Shown here one piece after another: positions 1-5,654 of a DNA stretch of 8,156 nucleotides (positions within the stretch are counted from its first letter, which is position 1; the number at the start of each line of letters is the position of its first letter). Origin of the DNA: Spirochaetota bacterium. Lineage in GTDB: Bacteria; Spirochaetota; JAGLSM01. The DNA lies in contig JAGLSM010000070.1 of assembly GCA_023135745.1 (NCBI GenBank), positions 1 to 8,156 of the forward strand, given 5' to 3'. The notes under the pieces were generated by a model, which saw only the letters and a program-made list of their open reading frames with translations, had not been told where the DNA came from and searched no databases. A program made the position numbers and the translations under genes.

Positions 1-2
1 CT

Positions 3-19
3 AAAATCAGGTTGATTTT
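3..19. repeat. small perfect inverted repeat (7-bp arms, 3-nt loop)
   Basis: AAAATCA, then GGT, then TGATTTT form a perfect 7-bp hairpin near the left edge of the window. No T-run follows on either strand within the window, so it is not a convincing terminator. It lies beyond the terminator of the transglutaminase-like gene and may belong to a gene outside the window. Chance is possible at this base composition. Confidence 0.25.
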
Positions 20-55
20 GCGGAAGGGGGATTATAACTTTTCCTACCACTTGGC

Positions 56-107
56 AAAAAAAGGGACAAAATGGAATTGTTTGAATATAATTACTTCTAT
101 TTTGTCC
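56..107 (-). terminator. Rho-independent terminator of the transglutaminase-like gene
   Basis: On the minus strand GGACAAAATAGAA (107 down to 95) pairs with TTCCATTTTGTCC (76 down to 64). This gives 13 positions with one G-T wobble around an 18-nt loop. A run of seven T follows almost at once (62-56). The upstream arm takes in the last codons and stop of the gene, so termination is built into the end of the coding sequence. The long stem plus T-run makes this the clearest terminator in the window. Confidence 0.75.
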
Positions 108-789
108 TCAGGTTTTCAACCCTTTTATTAACCTTTTTAATTATTAATCTATATAATAACAGCTTAATGACATTTGGCCGATTCCTATATTTGTCAGTCG
201 CGTAATAATCTGCCGGTTCATCCCAGATGCCATGGTCATCAACAACCGCGTCCATCTGCACAAAACATTCTTCATTAGTATTAAACGCGGAATTTGCCTT
301 TCCACTGGAATTCGCAATTGAATATCCTGTGTCCCAGCCCATGTTTTTAAGTTCTATTTTTCCTGCCTGATAAAATGCTTCATCATTTATGTACGAATCA
401 ATTCGTGTCCATTTTTCATTGGCCTTTACTTCAATCCAGCTGTGAGAGATTAGCGGGGGAAGAAGCTTATAAAAAATACTCTTAAAAAGTCCTTTCTGTA
501 TTTCTTTTTTAATAAGCGAAAAATGTATGCGCGCGGGAATGCCGGCGTTTTTGCAGAGAGCAAGAAAAAGCGCTGTTTTTGTATTACACTGACCAATTCC
601 AAGCTTAATGGTTTCAGAAGCTTTTACAAGATCGATGTTAGCGGGATAGCCAAACTTAATTGTATCCCGTACATAAAAAAATATCTTTTCCAGATTATCA
701 ATGGGCATATTTTTACTGGCTATCAGCTTTTTTGCTGTTTGCTGAACAAGCGGGTGATCATGATCTGCTAATTTTGGTATTTGTTTCAT
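97..789 (-). CDS. transglutaminase-like (papain-fold) domain protein
   Basis: A 230-residue protein of the transglutaminase-like superfamily, a cysteine-protease fold whose bacterial members mostly act as proteases, amidases or cyclases rather than cross-linkers. The triad is visible in the usual order: Cys68 in GIGQCNTK, His116 in SHSWIEV and Asp131 in RIDSYI. About 65 N-terminal residues form a helical lead-in, and a basic tail (about 208-230) ends the protein. There is no signal peptide or membrane segment, so it is probably cytoplasmic. The start is supported by AGGA 9 nt before the ATG (799-802). I could not identify a convincing promoter. It is transcribed alone and ends in the hairpin at 56-107. 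The substrate cannot be told from sequence. The superfamily call is firm because the triad and its spacing are intact. Confidence 0.85.
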   Translation of the reverse strand: MKQIPKLADHDHPLVQQTAKKLIASKNMPIDNLEKIFFYVRDTIKFGYPANIDLVKASETIKLGIGQCNTKTALFLALCKNAGIPARIHFSLIKKEIQKGLFKSIFYKLLPPLISHSWIEVKANEKWTRIDSYINDEAFYQAGKIELKNMGWDTGYSIANSSGKANSAFNTNEECFVQMDAVVDDHGIWDEPADYYATDKYRNRPNVIKLLLYRLIIKKVNKRVENLRTK

Positions 790-839
790 GATATATATTC
801 CTGTTTTAAACTAAAATTAAATAAAGGAAGCGTTTAATG

Positions 840-886
840 GTAAGATTTTTTATAATAATTAAGCGGCTGAGGGCGTAAGATTTTTT
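840..886. repeat. 12-bp direct repeat, two copies 35 bp apart
   Basis: GTAAGATTTTTT occurs at 840-851 and again at 875-886, and each copy is followed within a few bases by ATAATAA. The second copy sits exactly where recognisable homology of the GNAT remnant begins. It may mark a past deletion or slippage end-point, or simply reflect T-rich sequence. Confidence 0.4.
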
Positions 887-1011
887 CACATAATAAACCG
901 AGCCTTTCTCTTTTTAAAAAACTCGGCTTTAAAAAATGGGGCGAACTCCCTGATGTCGCGGAAATGGACGGCAGTCTCTACACCCTGGCAATCATGTGCT
1001 TAAAAATATAA
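877..1011 (+). pseudogene. C-terminal remnant of a GNAT-family N-acetyltransferase
   Basis: Codons 877-1008 read KIFSHNKPSLSLFKKLGF followed by KKWGELPDVAEMDG and a final hydrophobic strand, with stop TAA at 1009-1011. This matches the C-terminal end of phosphinothricin-acetyltransferase-type GNAT proteins: the HN-x-PSL-x-LF-x-K-x-GF helix that follows the acetyl-CoA site, then W-G-x-LP-x-V-AE-x-DG and the last beta strand. Only about 44 of the usual 160-180 residues remain. An in-frame TGA at 868-870 cuts off anything upstream, there is no start codon or ribosome site, and 790-870 shows no GNAT sequence in any frame. It cannot bind acetyl-CoA, since the R/Q-x-x-G-x-G/A loop is absent, so it is a decayed relic. 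It lies opposite to both flanking genes. Confidence 0.7.
895..929 (-). terminator. possible weak terminator hairpin after the GGDEF gene
   Basis: On the minus strand AAGCCGAG (929 down to 922) can pair with CTCGGTTT (902 down to 895), with one G-T wobble around a 19-nt loop. The sequence then continues TTATTATG, with no long T-run. It lies about 85 nt past the stop of the GGDEF gene, in the right place to end that operon, but the loop is long and the tract weak. It overlaps the GNAT remnant, so the complementarity could be accidental. Confidence 0.3.
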
Positions 1012-1015
1012 AAGA

Positions 1016-2380
1016 TCAAACATCCTTATAACCAACCTGATTCTTGCCGGCCTCTTTTACGGTATAAAGCCTTGAGTCTGCTATCTTGAATAGTTTTTGA
1101 ATACTGCTGCTGTCATCGGGATATGTTGAAACACCAATACTAAGACCGACTTTCTTTCGTTTATTTTTCAACTTAATCACAGGTGAAGCTGATAATATTT
1201 TTTTTCCGTATGCTGCCGCGTTCTCAAGACCGGTATTGGGAGTAACAACAACAAATTCATCTCCTCCGTAACGGCTTACTATATCAATATCTCTGCTTAT
1301 CTTTTTAATAGAAGCTGTAAGATCTTTCAAAACCTGATCGCCCATTAAATGACCGCCTGTATCATTTATCTCTTTAAAGTTGTCAACGTCAATCAGCAGT
1401 ATTGAGAATTTTAAATCGAAACGTTTTGCCCTGCTTACTTCATTCTTTAGAAATTTCATCAGGTATCTGTAATTATAAACACCTGTAAGAGGATCTGTTG
1501 TAGAGTGCAGCTTAAGTTCATCAAGAAGTGCAATATTGCTCAGACTCATAGCAAGCTGGGAAGCAATTATCTTAAGAAAATTTATCTGCTCAGGCTCAAG
1601 CTTGACCTGACTGATGATATTGTCAACTTCAATAAATCCAAGAGGTAAAAGAGCGCCCTCAAGTTCAGTAATATAATGAATGTCTGTTATATGGCTTTCC
1701 TTAAAAAAATCATATGTGAACATTTTTTCAACTTGGGGTGTTTTCCTTTTTATTATACTTTCTGAAATTTTGCATATGTATGTATCATTATTTTCTTTGA
1801 TGAATATTCTTACCCTGTCAAATTTACCGTATTTTATAACTGTATCTCCGATATACTCCAGTATATGGCTTCTGTCTCCGGTGTTGAGTACAGAGCTTAT
1901 TTTTAGAAGAATATTAAGCTGTTTGATTCTGTCATCCCTGTCCTTGACCAGCTTTTCCTGGTAAAGACCTGACCCGATAAACTTGGCTACTTTTTTTATA
2001 AAAGTAATTTCCCTTGTATTGAATTTTACCTTACTTATACTTCTGTCTACAGTTAGAAGTCCGTAAATTTTATTATCAACATTTATTGGTACATAAATAA
2101 ACGTTGATGTTGTAATAATAGTTTTTTTAATTATTGATGCTATCCTTTTATCCCGGCTATGTCTATCCAGATGGATTTCTTCATCACCCATAAGGATAGT
2201 TCCTTTAAAAAAAACCAACTCTGAAAAAATCGTATCAGTCTTTTCACTATAGGTATAAATTACAGCACGGTTAATATCAAGATTGGAACTAAGATATTTA
2301 AGGACACTTTTTAATCCTGAGTTTAAATCAAAAGTCCATACAATATTGCTTAAATCATCTATTCTCTTTCCTCTAATCAC
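1016..2380 (-). CDS. diguanylate cyclase, GAF-GAF-GGDEF
   Basis: A 454-residue soluble enzyme predicted to make cyclic di-GMP from two GTP. Two GAF-type sensor domains (about 15-140 and 160-288) precede a C-terminal GGDEF domain (about 292-454). The catalytic motif is a canonical GGDEF at 372-376. The metal-binding Asp331 (IDVDNFKEIND) and the D-P-L-T-G-x-Y-N entry motif (296-303) are present. An RxxD inhibitory site (Arg363-Asp366) sits exactly five residues before GGDEF, so product feedback inhibition is expected. No membrane segment or signal peptide is seen. It starts at GTG, one base after the stop of the solute-binding-like gene, and its ribosome site GGGAG lies inside the end of that gene. 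This suggests translational coupling and a shared stoichiometry. The GAF ligands are unknown. The enzymatic call is very secure. Confidence 0.95.
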   Translation of the reverse strand: MIRGKRIDDLSNIVWTFDLNSGLKSVLKYLSSNLDINRAVIYTYSEKTDTIFSELVFFKGTILMGDEEIHLDRHSRDKRIASIIKKTIITTSTFIYVPINVDNKIYGLLTVDRSISKVKFNTREITFIKKVAKFIGSGLYQEKLVKDRDDRIKQLNILLKISSVLNTGDRSHILEYIGDTVIKYGKFDRVRIFIKENNDTYICKISESIIKRKTPQVEKMFTYDFFKESHITDIHYITELEGALLPLGFIEVDNIISQVKLEPEQINFLKIIASQLAMSLSNIALLDELKLHSTTDPLTGVYNYRYLMKFLKNEVSRAKRFDLKFSILLIDVDNFKEINDTGGHLMGDQVLKDLTASIKKISRDIDIVSRYGGDEFVVVTPNTGLENAAAYGKKILSASPVIKLKNKRKKVGLSIGVSTYPDDSSSIQKLFKIADSRLYTVKEAGKNQVGYKDV

Positions 2381-2381
2381 C

Positions 2382-3545
2382 TTATCTCTCCCAAAGTTGA
2401 ATAACAGCGTTTAATTTTTTGTTAACCTGAACAATTTCTTCTTTTAATTTTTGCTTTTTAAATTTACCCGCGAGAATATCAAGAAAAACAAAATTTATGA
2501 ACTCTGTAAATATTTTTTCAAAAGACCCCCAGTATGGAACAGCCGGATAAATTTTCCCGTTTTCAAGAGTTTTTAAAATCACATCCTTATATACAAACTC
2601 ATCAATCATTTTTTTCATGACATCTTTTCTCGCGGGAAGTAGTCCGCATTTTGAAAGATACCTCATCTGGGATTCACGGCCGGTTAAAAATTTAATAAGA
2701 CTCTTTGACTCAGCCATGTTTCGCTTTCCCTTGACTATCCCAAGACAACTTCCTCCGATAAAGGGGTTGTATTTTTTACCGTTACCGGGCATCACCAGAG
2801 CACAAAAATCATTCTCCTTTTGATGAGGTTTTATAAAACTGTTTATAACCCACGCGTTTGAAAAGGTCAGGAGCCCCTTGTTCTCAAAGAAAAAATTCCA
2901 CATAACATCTCCGTAAATACTGTGCAGGTTTTTCTTTGTTCCGTATTTATCAATTAAATCAAAAAAATTATAAATCCCTTTAAAAATTGAGCTGTCCAGA
3001 AGGTTTATTCTTTTCTTGTGAATATACTTACCACCTTCAGCCCAGATAAAACTGGAGATATACTGTATCAGAATATTCTCCTGCATACCTCCCATAGCTA
3101 TAACAGGTTCTTTTTTGTTTTTTCTACAGAATTTAAAAAGGTCATCCACTGTTTTTATTTCAGCGTTCTTTGTCTCAGCAGTGTTTCTTAAAAACATAAG
3201 GTTTAAATCGAGAAACCATGGTGCCGCATAGTACTTTTTATCAATTTTCGGCGATATATTATAAAGACTTCGTCCATAGTTTTTCCGCGAAAAAAGAGCG
3301 GTAAGGTCTTCTAAAAAATCAATCTCTTTAAGTGTGCTTATCCAGGAATTACCAATCTGAACAACATCCGGCTTATCCTCTTCCTTGATTGAGTTTATGA
3401 TATTCGGCCAGATCTTGCTCCAAGAGAATTCCCTGAGTTCAACATTGATCCTTTTATCCTTTTGAAAAATACGTAATTCTTCCTTAATAGATTCAGTCCC
3501 TGAAACCTGATCATTTATAATCGCCCAAAATTTTATTTTTTTCAT
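2382..3545 (-). CDS. cytosolic solute-binding-protein-like (SBP family 1 fold) putative ligand sensor
   Basis: A 387-residue protein resembling the family-1 substrate-binding proteins of sugar ABC transporters. It begins directly with the first core strand (KIKFWAII). DVVQIGNSW (about 60-68) and AAPWFLDLNLMFLRNT (about 107-122) match conserved SBP segments; GGSCLGIVKG and FLTGRESQMRYLSKCGLLPAR match the C-lobe. Unlike transporter SBPs it has no signal peptide or lipobox, and an in-frame TAA at 3561-3563, six codons above the ATG, rules out a longer start. GGGAG (3555-3559) is the ribosome site. No permease or ATPase gene is nearby. Its only operon partner is the diguanylate cyclase, one base downstream. 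I infer a cytosolic ligand sensor acting on that cyclase. A decayed transporter part that lost its signal peptide is less likely, because the reading frame is intact throughout. The ligand is unknown, perhaps a sugar or oligosaccharide. Confidence 0.8.
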   Translation of the reverse strand: MKKIKFWAIINDQVSGTESIKEELRIFQKDKRINVELREFSWSKIWPNIINSIKEEDKPDVVQIGNSWISTLKEIDFLEDLTALFSRKNYGRSLYNISPKIDKKYYAAPWFLDLNLMFLRNTAETKNAEIKTVDDLFKFCRKNKKEPVIAMGGMQENILIQYISSFIWAEGGKYIHKKRINLLDSSIFKGIYNFFDLIDKYGTKKNLHSIYGDVMWNFFFENKGLLTFSNAWVINSFIKPHQKENDFCALVMPGNGKKYNPFIGGSCLGIVKGKRNMAESKSLIKFLTGRESQMRYLSKCGLLPARKDVMKKMIDEFVYKDVILKTLENGKIYPAVPYWGSFEKIFTEFINFVFLDILAGKFKKQKLKEEIVQVNKKLNAVIQLWER

Positions 3546-3567
3546 ATTTTCATGCTCCCATTAGCTC

Positions 3568-3573
3568 ATTATA
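3568..3573 (-). promoter_or_regulatory. -10 element of the SBP/diguanylate cyclase operon promoter
   Basis: A perfect TATAAT reads on the minus strand 22 nt before the SBP-like ATG. A TTGCAA sits 19 nt further upstream (3593-3598), an imperfect -35 at long spacing. The short leader would carry the GGGAG ribosome site. In DNA this AT-rich a TATAAT alone is modest evidence, but position and direction fit. Confidence 0.45.
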
Positions 3574-3731
3574 ATATCGACAATAAAAATATTTGCAATC
3601 ACTTTCTTATGGGGAAATAGAAAAAAGACTTACTTTAATGCCATAATTCTCTGTTAATTTTAATAACGTGAAATTTAAAAATCAGACCAATTCCTTAAAT
3701 ATTTTCAAAGCTTTTTATACTTTCATTCCAG

Positions 3732-3772
3732 TTATAGAAAGCAGCAGAATAATTTTATACAGCTTTCTATAA
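3732..3772. repeat. perfect 11-bp inverted repeat, 19-nt spacer (candidate operator or hairpin)
   Basis: TTATAGAAAGC (3732-3742) and GCTTTCTATAA (3762-3772) are exact reverse complements. The site lies in the middle of the divergent intergenic region, about 100 bp above the plus-strand start and about 190 bp above the minus-strand start. No T-run follows directly on either strand, which argues against a terminator. The arms could be two half-sites for a regulator shared by both operons, or the scar of a small mobile element. Confidence 0.5.
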
Positions 3773-3861
3773 AACACAGTATAGTTCAATAATCTTTAAA
3801 AGAAAAGCATTGCGTCAACAGAAACCATTCGTTAAAAAATATTTATTTTTAAACTAAAATA

Positions 3862-3880
3862 TGATACTATGCGATATAAT
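3862..3880 (+). promoter_or_regulatory. candidate promoter of the HD-GYP/ATPase operon
   Basis: There are two overlapping -10 candidates: an extended type TG-A-TACTAT at 3862-3870, and a perfect TATAAT at 3875-3880. Neither has a good -35. Transcription from the second would begin near 3887, just above the ribosome site at 3904-3909. That leader excludes any start codon before 3900 and fits translation beginning at 3915-3918. Confidence 0.45.
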
Positions 3881-3903
3881 AAAGGGGTATTAGTCTTAAA
3901 AAG

Positions 3904-3909
3904 AGAGGG
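3904..3909 (+). promoter_or_regulatory. ribosome binding site that decides an ATT start
   Basis: AGAGGG lies 5-8 nt before two consecutive ATT codons (3915 and 3918) in the HD-GYP frame. No ATG, GTG or TTG exists in that frame between the stop TAA at 3897 and the ATG at 4110. Counted to the same aligned base, the spacing to 3915 equals that used by other genes of this window. No comparable purine-rich site precedes the 4110 ATG at proper distance other than the AGAAGAAGA tract immediately abutting it. Confidence 0.5.
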
Positions 3910-3914
3910 CTGAA

Positions 3915-5654
3915 ATTATTATAAATAAATATATTTTTATATTATGCATCTGTTTTTTAACCTTATCACGGCTATCAGCAGCCGATGATATTTCTTCGCC
4001 TGTATATACTGAGGGTTTAAAAAAATATATCCTTAGAGATTACAAAGGTGCTATAAAAGATTTTGAAAACGCCCATAAACTCGATAAAAAAAACCAAATA
4101 AGAAGAAGAATGTATGTTAAGGCTTTAGTTAAACAAGGAAACATTGAATATAATCAATTGGATCTTGAAGCAGCAGCCAAATACTATTCAAAAGCCCTCA
4201 CTTTATTACCCCATGATCAAGAACTTCAAAACAAATTGAATCTTATAAAAAAACAAATCATAAGAAATAAAGGATACAATAAAAAAAGATCAATAGAATT
4301 GAAACGTAATAAGGAAAGAGTGTTAGAACTACAACGTAGTCAGAAAAGATTATTGAAACTACAACGCAATCAAGAAAGGTTATTGAAATTATTAAAATTA
4401 TTAAAACAAAAAAAATATCAGAATTTACCATTAAGGAGAGATAAATACATTTATCAAAAAAACAAAGAATATAAAAGAAGTCTCTCCAGACTGATTAAAC
4501 TGCAGAAAATTGAAAGAAAAAATTTCTACCGAAAGCTTAAAAGGATTCTTAAAGATCGAAGTAAAGATAAAAAAAGCCCTGATTCCGGATATAGCCCGAT
4601 ATTATATATCGGTATTGTAATTATCCTTGTATTGATTGTATTTATTATTTTTTTACTGGTAAAAAAATCATATCTGGATAAACCTTTAGAAGCTTTTGAT
4701 TCACTTGGACACTCCCCCAATCTACTGCTCGATTATATGGATAATATTGATGAATCGTTATATACCTCTGACGACAACTATTCAGAAATAGTCAAAGCAA
4801 AACGCTTAAAGATTATTTATCATGATTATGTCAATGGAATATTTTCATGGGATACTATTCAAAAATATATAACTGAATTGAATTTTGAGCTCAAAAGTGA
4901 AATTCTAAATATTGTAGAAAACAAAATACATACCGGTAGTGAAAATGAACAAAAAAACAGCTTACAAATCATCTTGCCATTAATTACAGATGGAGACATA
5001 AACATACGTGAAAAAAGCAAAAATATGATTAAAGATATCGCAAATAAACAGAATACAGAAAATTCAAGTGACCCGCTCAATATTGATTTTCTCACTCAAA
5101 TGGCACAAATGATTGACACAAAAACAAAACGTCCGCAGCATTCACTAAACGTTGCTGAAATCGCCTTTGAAATCGCAAATAATCTAAAATTACCAAATCT
5201 TGATCCATTGATTGTGAAAAAGGCTGCACTAGTCCATGATATAGGTTACCTTGAATTACCTGAGGAAGTCTTTAAAAATCCAGAGGAACTTAGCCGGGAA
5301 GAATTTGAATTACTTCAAACACATCCTTTCCGCAGTGCCAAACTTATGTCATATACAAATTCTCCAAATATGTTCATTGATGGGATCAGGCACCACCATG
5401 AAAGAATGAATGGAAGCGGTTATCCAAATGGACTTAGAAGTAATGAAATTCCATATATCGCAAGAATTATAGCAGTGGCAGATACCTTTGACTCATTGAC
5501 AGCCCCCTGGTCCTATAGAAAATCACTTTCTATGTATGACAGTTTAAAAAATTTGGAAAAAATGGCCAATAATAAAGAATTAGATCCGGCTGTAGTGAAT
5601 GTTGTCTTCAAATTATACAAAAAAATGAGGGATATAGATGAACAACCAGGCTGA
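3915..5654 (+). CDS. membrane HD-GYP c-di-GMP phosphodiesterase with periplasmic TPR
   Basis: Predicted to hydrolyse cyclic di-GMP. Read from ATT at 3915 it has 579 residues: a signal-like segment (1-23, cleavage possible after SAA), a TPR-type helical region (about 32-105), a very basic helix with 10-residue repeats (128-157), one membrane segment (226-251), a helical linker with a HEAT-like stretch, and HD-GYP (about 400-575). Catalytic residues are intact: His409, His441-Asp442 (HDIG), His470, the HHHE run 493-496, GYP 502-504 and Asp523. The start is unusual: the frame is open from 3900 and encodes a good signal peptide but has no standard start codon. From the first ATG (4110; 514 residues) the signal peptide would be lost, and the catalytic domain could face the periplasm. 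ATT at 3918 is equally possible; a sequencing error or lost start is the alternative. The end overlaps the ATPase gene by 17 nt. Confidence 0.88.
   Translation: MIINKYIFILCICFLTLSRLSAADDISSPVYTEGLKKYILRDYKGAIKDFENAHKLDKKNQIRRRMYVKALVKQGNIEYNQLDLEAAAKYYSKALTLLPHDQELQNKLNLIKKQIIRNKGYNKKRSIELKRNKERVLELQRSQKRLLKLQRNQERLLKLLKLLKQKKYQNLPLRRDKYIYQKNKEYKRSLSRLIKLQKIERKNFYRKLKRILKDRSKDKKSPDSGYSPILYIGIVIILVLIVFIIFLLVKKSYLDKPLEAFDSLGHSPNLLLDYMDNIDESLYTSDDNYSEIVKAKRLKIIYHDYVNGIFSWDTIQKYITELNFELKSEILNIVENKIHTGSENEQKNSLQIILPLITDGDINIREKSKNMIKDIANKQNTENSSDPLNIDFLTQMAQMIDTKTKRPQHSLNVAEIAFEIANNLKLPNLDPLIVKKAALVHDIGYLELPEEVFKNPEELSREEFELLQTHPFRSAKLMSYTNSPNMFIDGIRHHHERMNGSGYPNGLRSNEIPYIARIIAVADTFDSLTAPWSYRKSLSMYDSLKNLEKMANNKELDPAVVNVVFKLYKKMRDIDEQPG
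4296..4385 (+). repeat. three 30-bp tandem repeats encoding a 10-residue helical repeat
   Basis: Three in-frame units at 4296-4325, 4326-4355 and 4356-4385 encode ELKRNKERVL, ELQRSQKRLL and KLQRNQERLL. A decayed fourth unit (KLLKLLKQKK) follows from 4386. The DNA copies differ at several, mainly silent, positions, so the repeat is not very recent. It lies in the basic helical stalk of the HD-GYP protein, on the side expected to be periplasmic. Confidence 0.75.

Larger units (their letters stand above)
3546..3914. other. divergent intergenic region between the two c-di-GMP operons
   Basis: This 369-nt gene-free stretch separates the minus-strand SBP/cyclase operon from the plus-strand HD-GYP/ATPase operon. 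It holds a candidate promoter for each direction and, between them, a perfect 11-bp inverted repeat at 3732-3772. I found no small reading frame with a ribosome site, no tRNA and no c-di-GMP riboswitch consensus. The remainder is AT-rich sequence without recognisable content. Confidence 0.8.

Noticed and set aside
1680..1964. Plus-strand open frame inside the diguanylate cyclase gene
   Set aside because: It lies wholly opposite a well-supported gene, has no family motifs and no ribosome site, and its hydrophobic translation is what antisense of a GAF region in AT-rich DNA gives.
2382..3545. Sugar ABC transporter binding component
   Set aside because: There is no signal peptide, no possible upstream extension, and no permease or ATPase gene nearby.
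3861..3893. Short reading frame beginning ATG at 3861 as an upstream start of the HD-GYP gene
   Set aside because: It is in the same frame but ends at TAG 3891 with TAA at 3897 following, has no ribosome site, and overlaps the promoter elements.
3546..3914. c-di-GMP riboswitch (GEMM) in the leader of a c-di-GMP operon
   Set aside because: I looked for the conserved GEMM core and its tetraloop-receptor hairpins on both strands and found none; the leaders are also short if the proposed -10 elements are right.
3944..3988. ATG at 3944 as a frameshifted start of the HD-GYP protein
   Set aside because: This frame stops at TGA after 14 codons and does not rejoin the TPR-coding frame; the signal-peptide frame itself is open without any frameshift.
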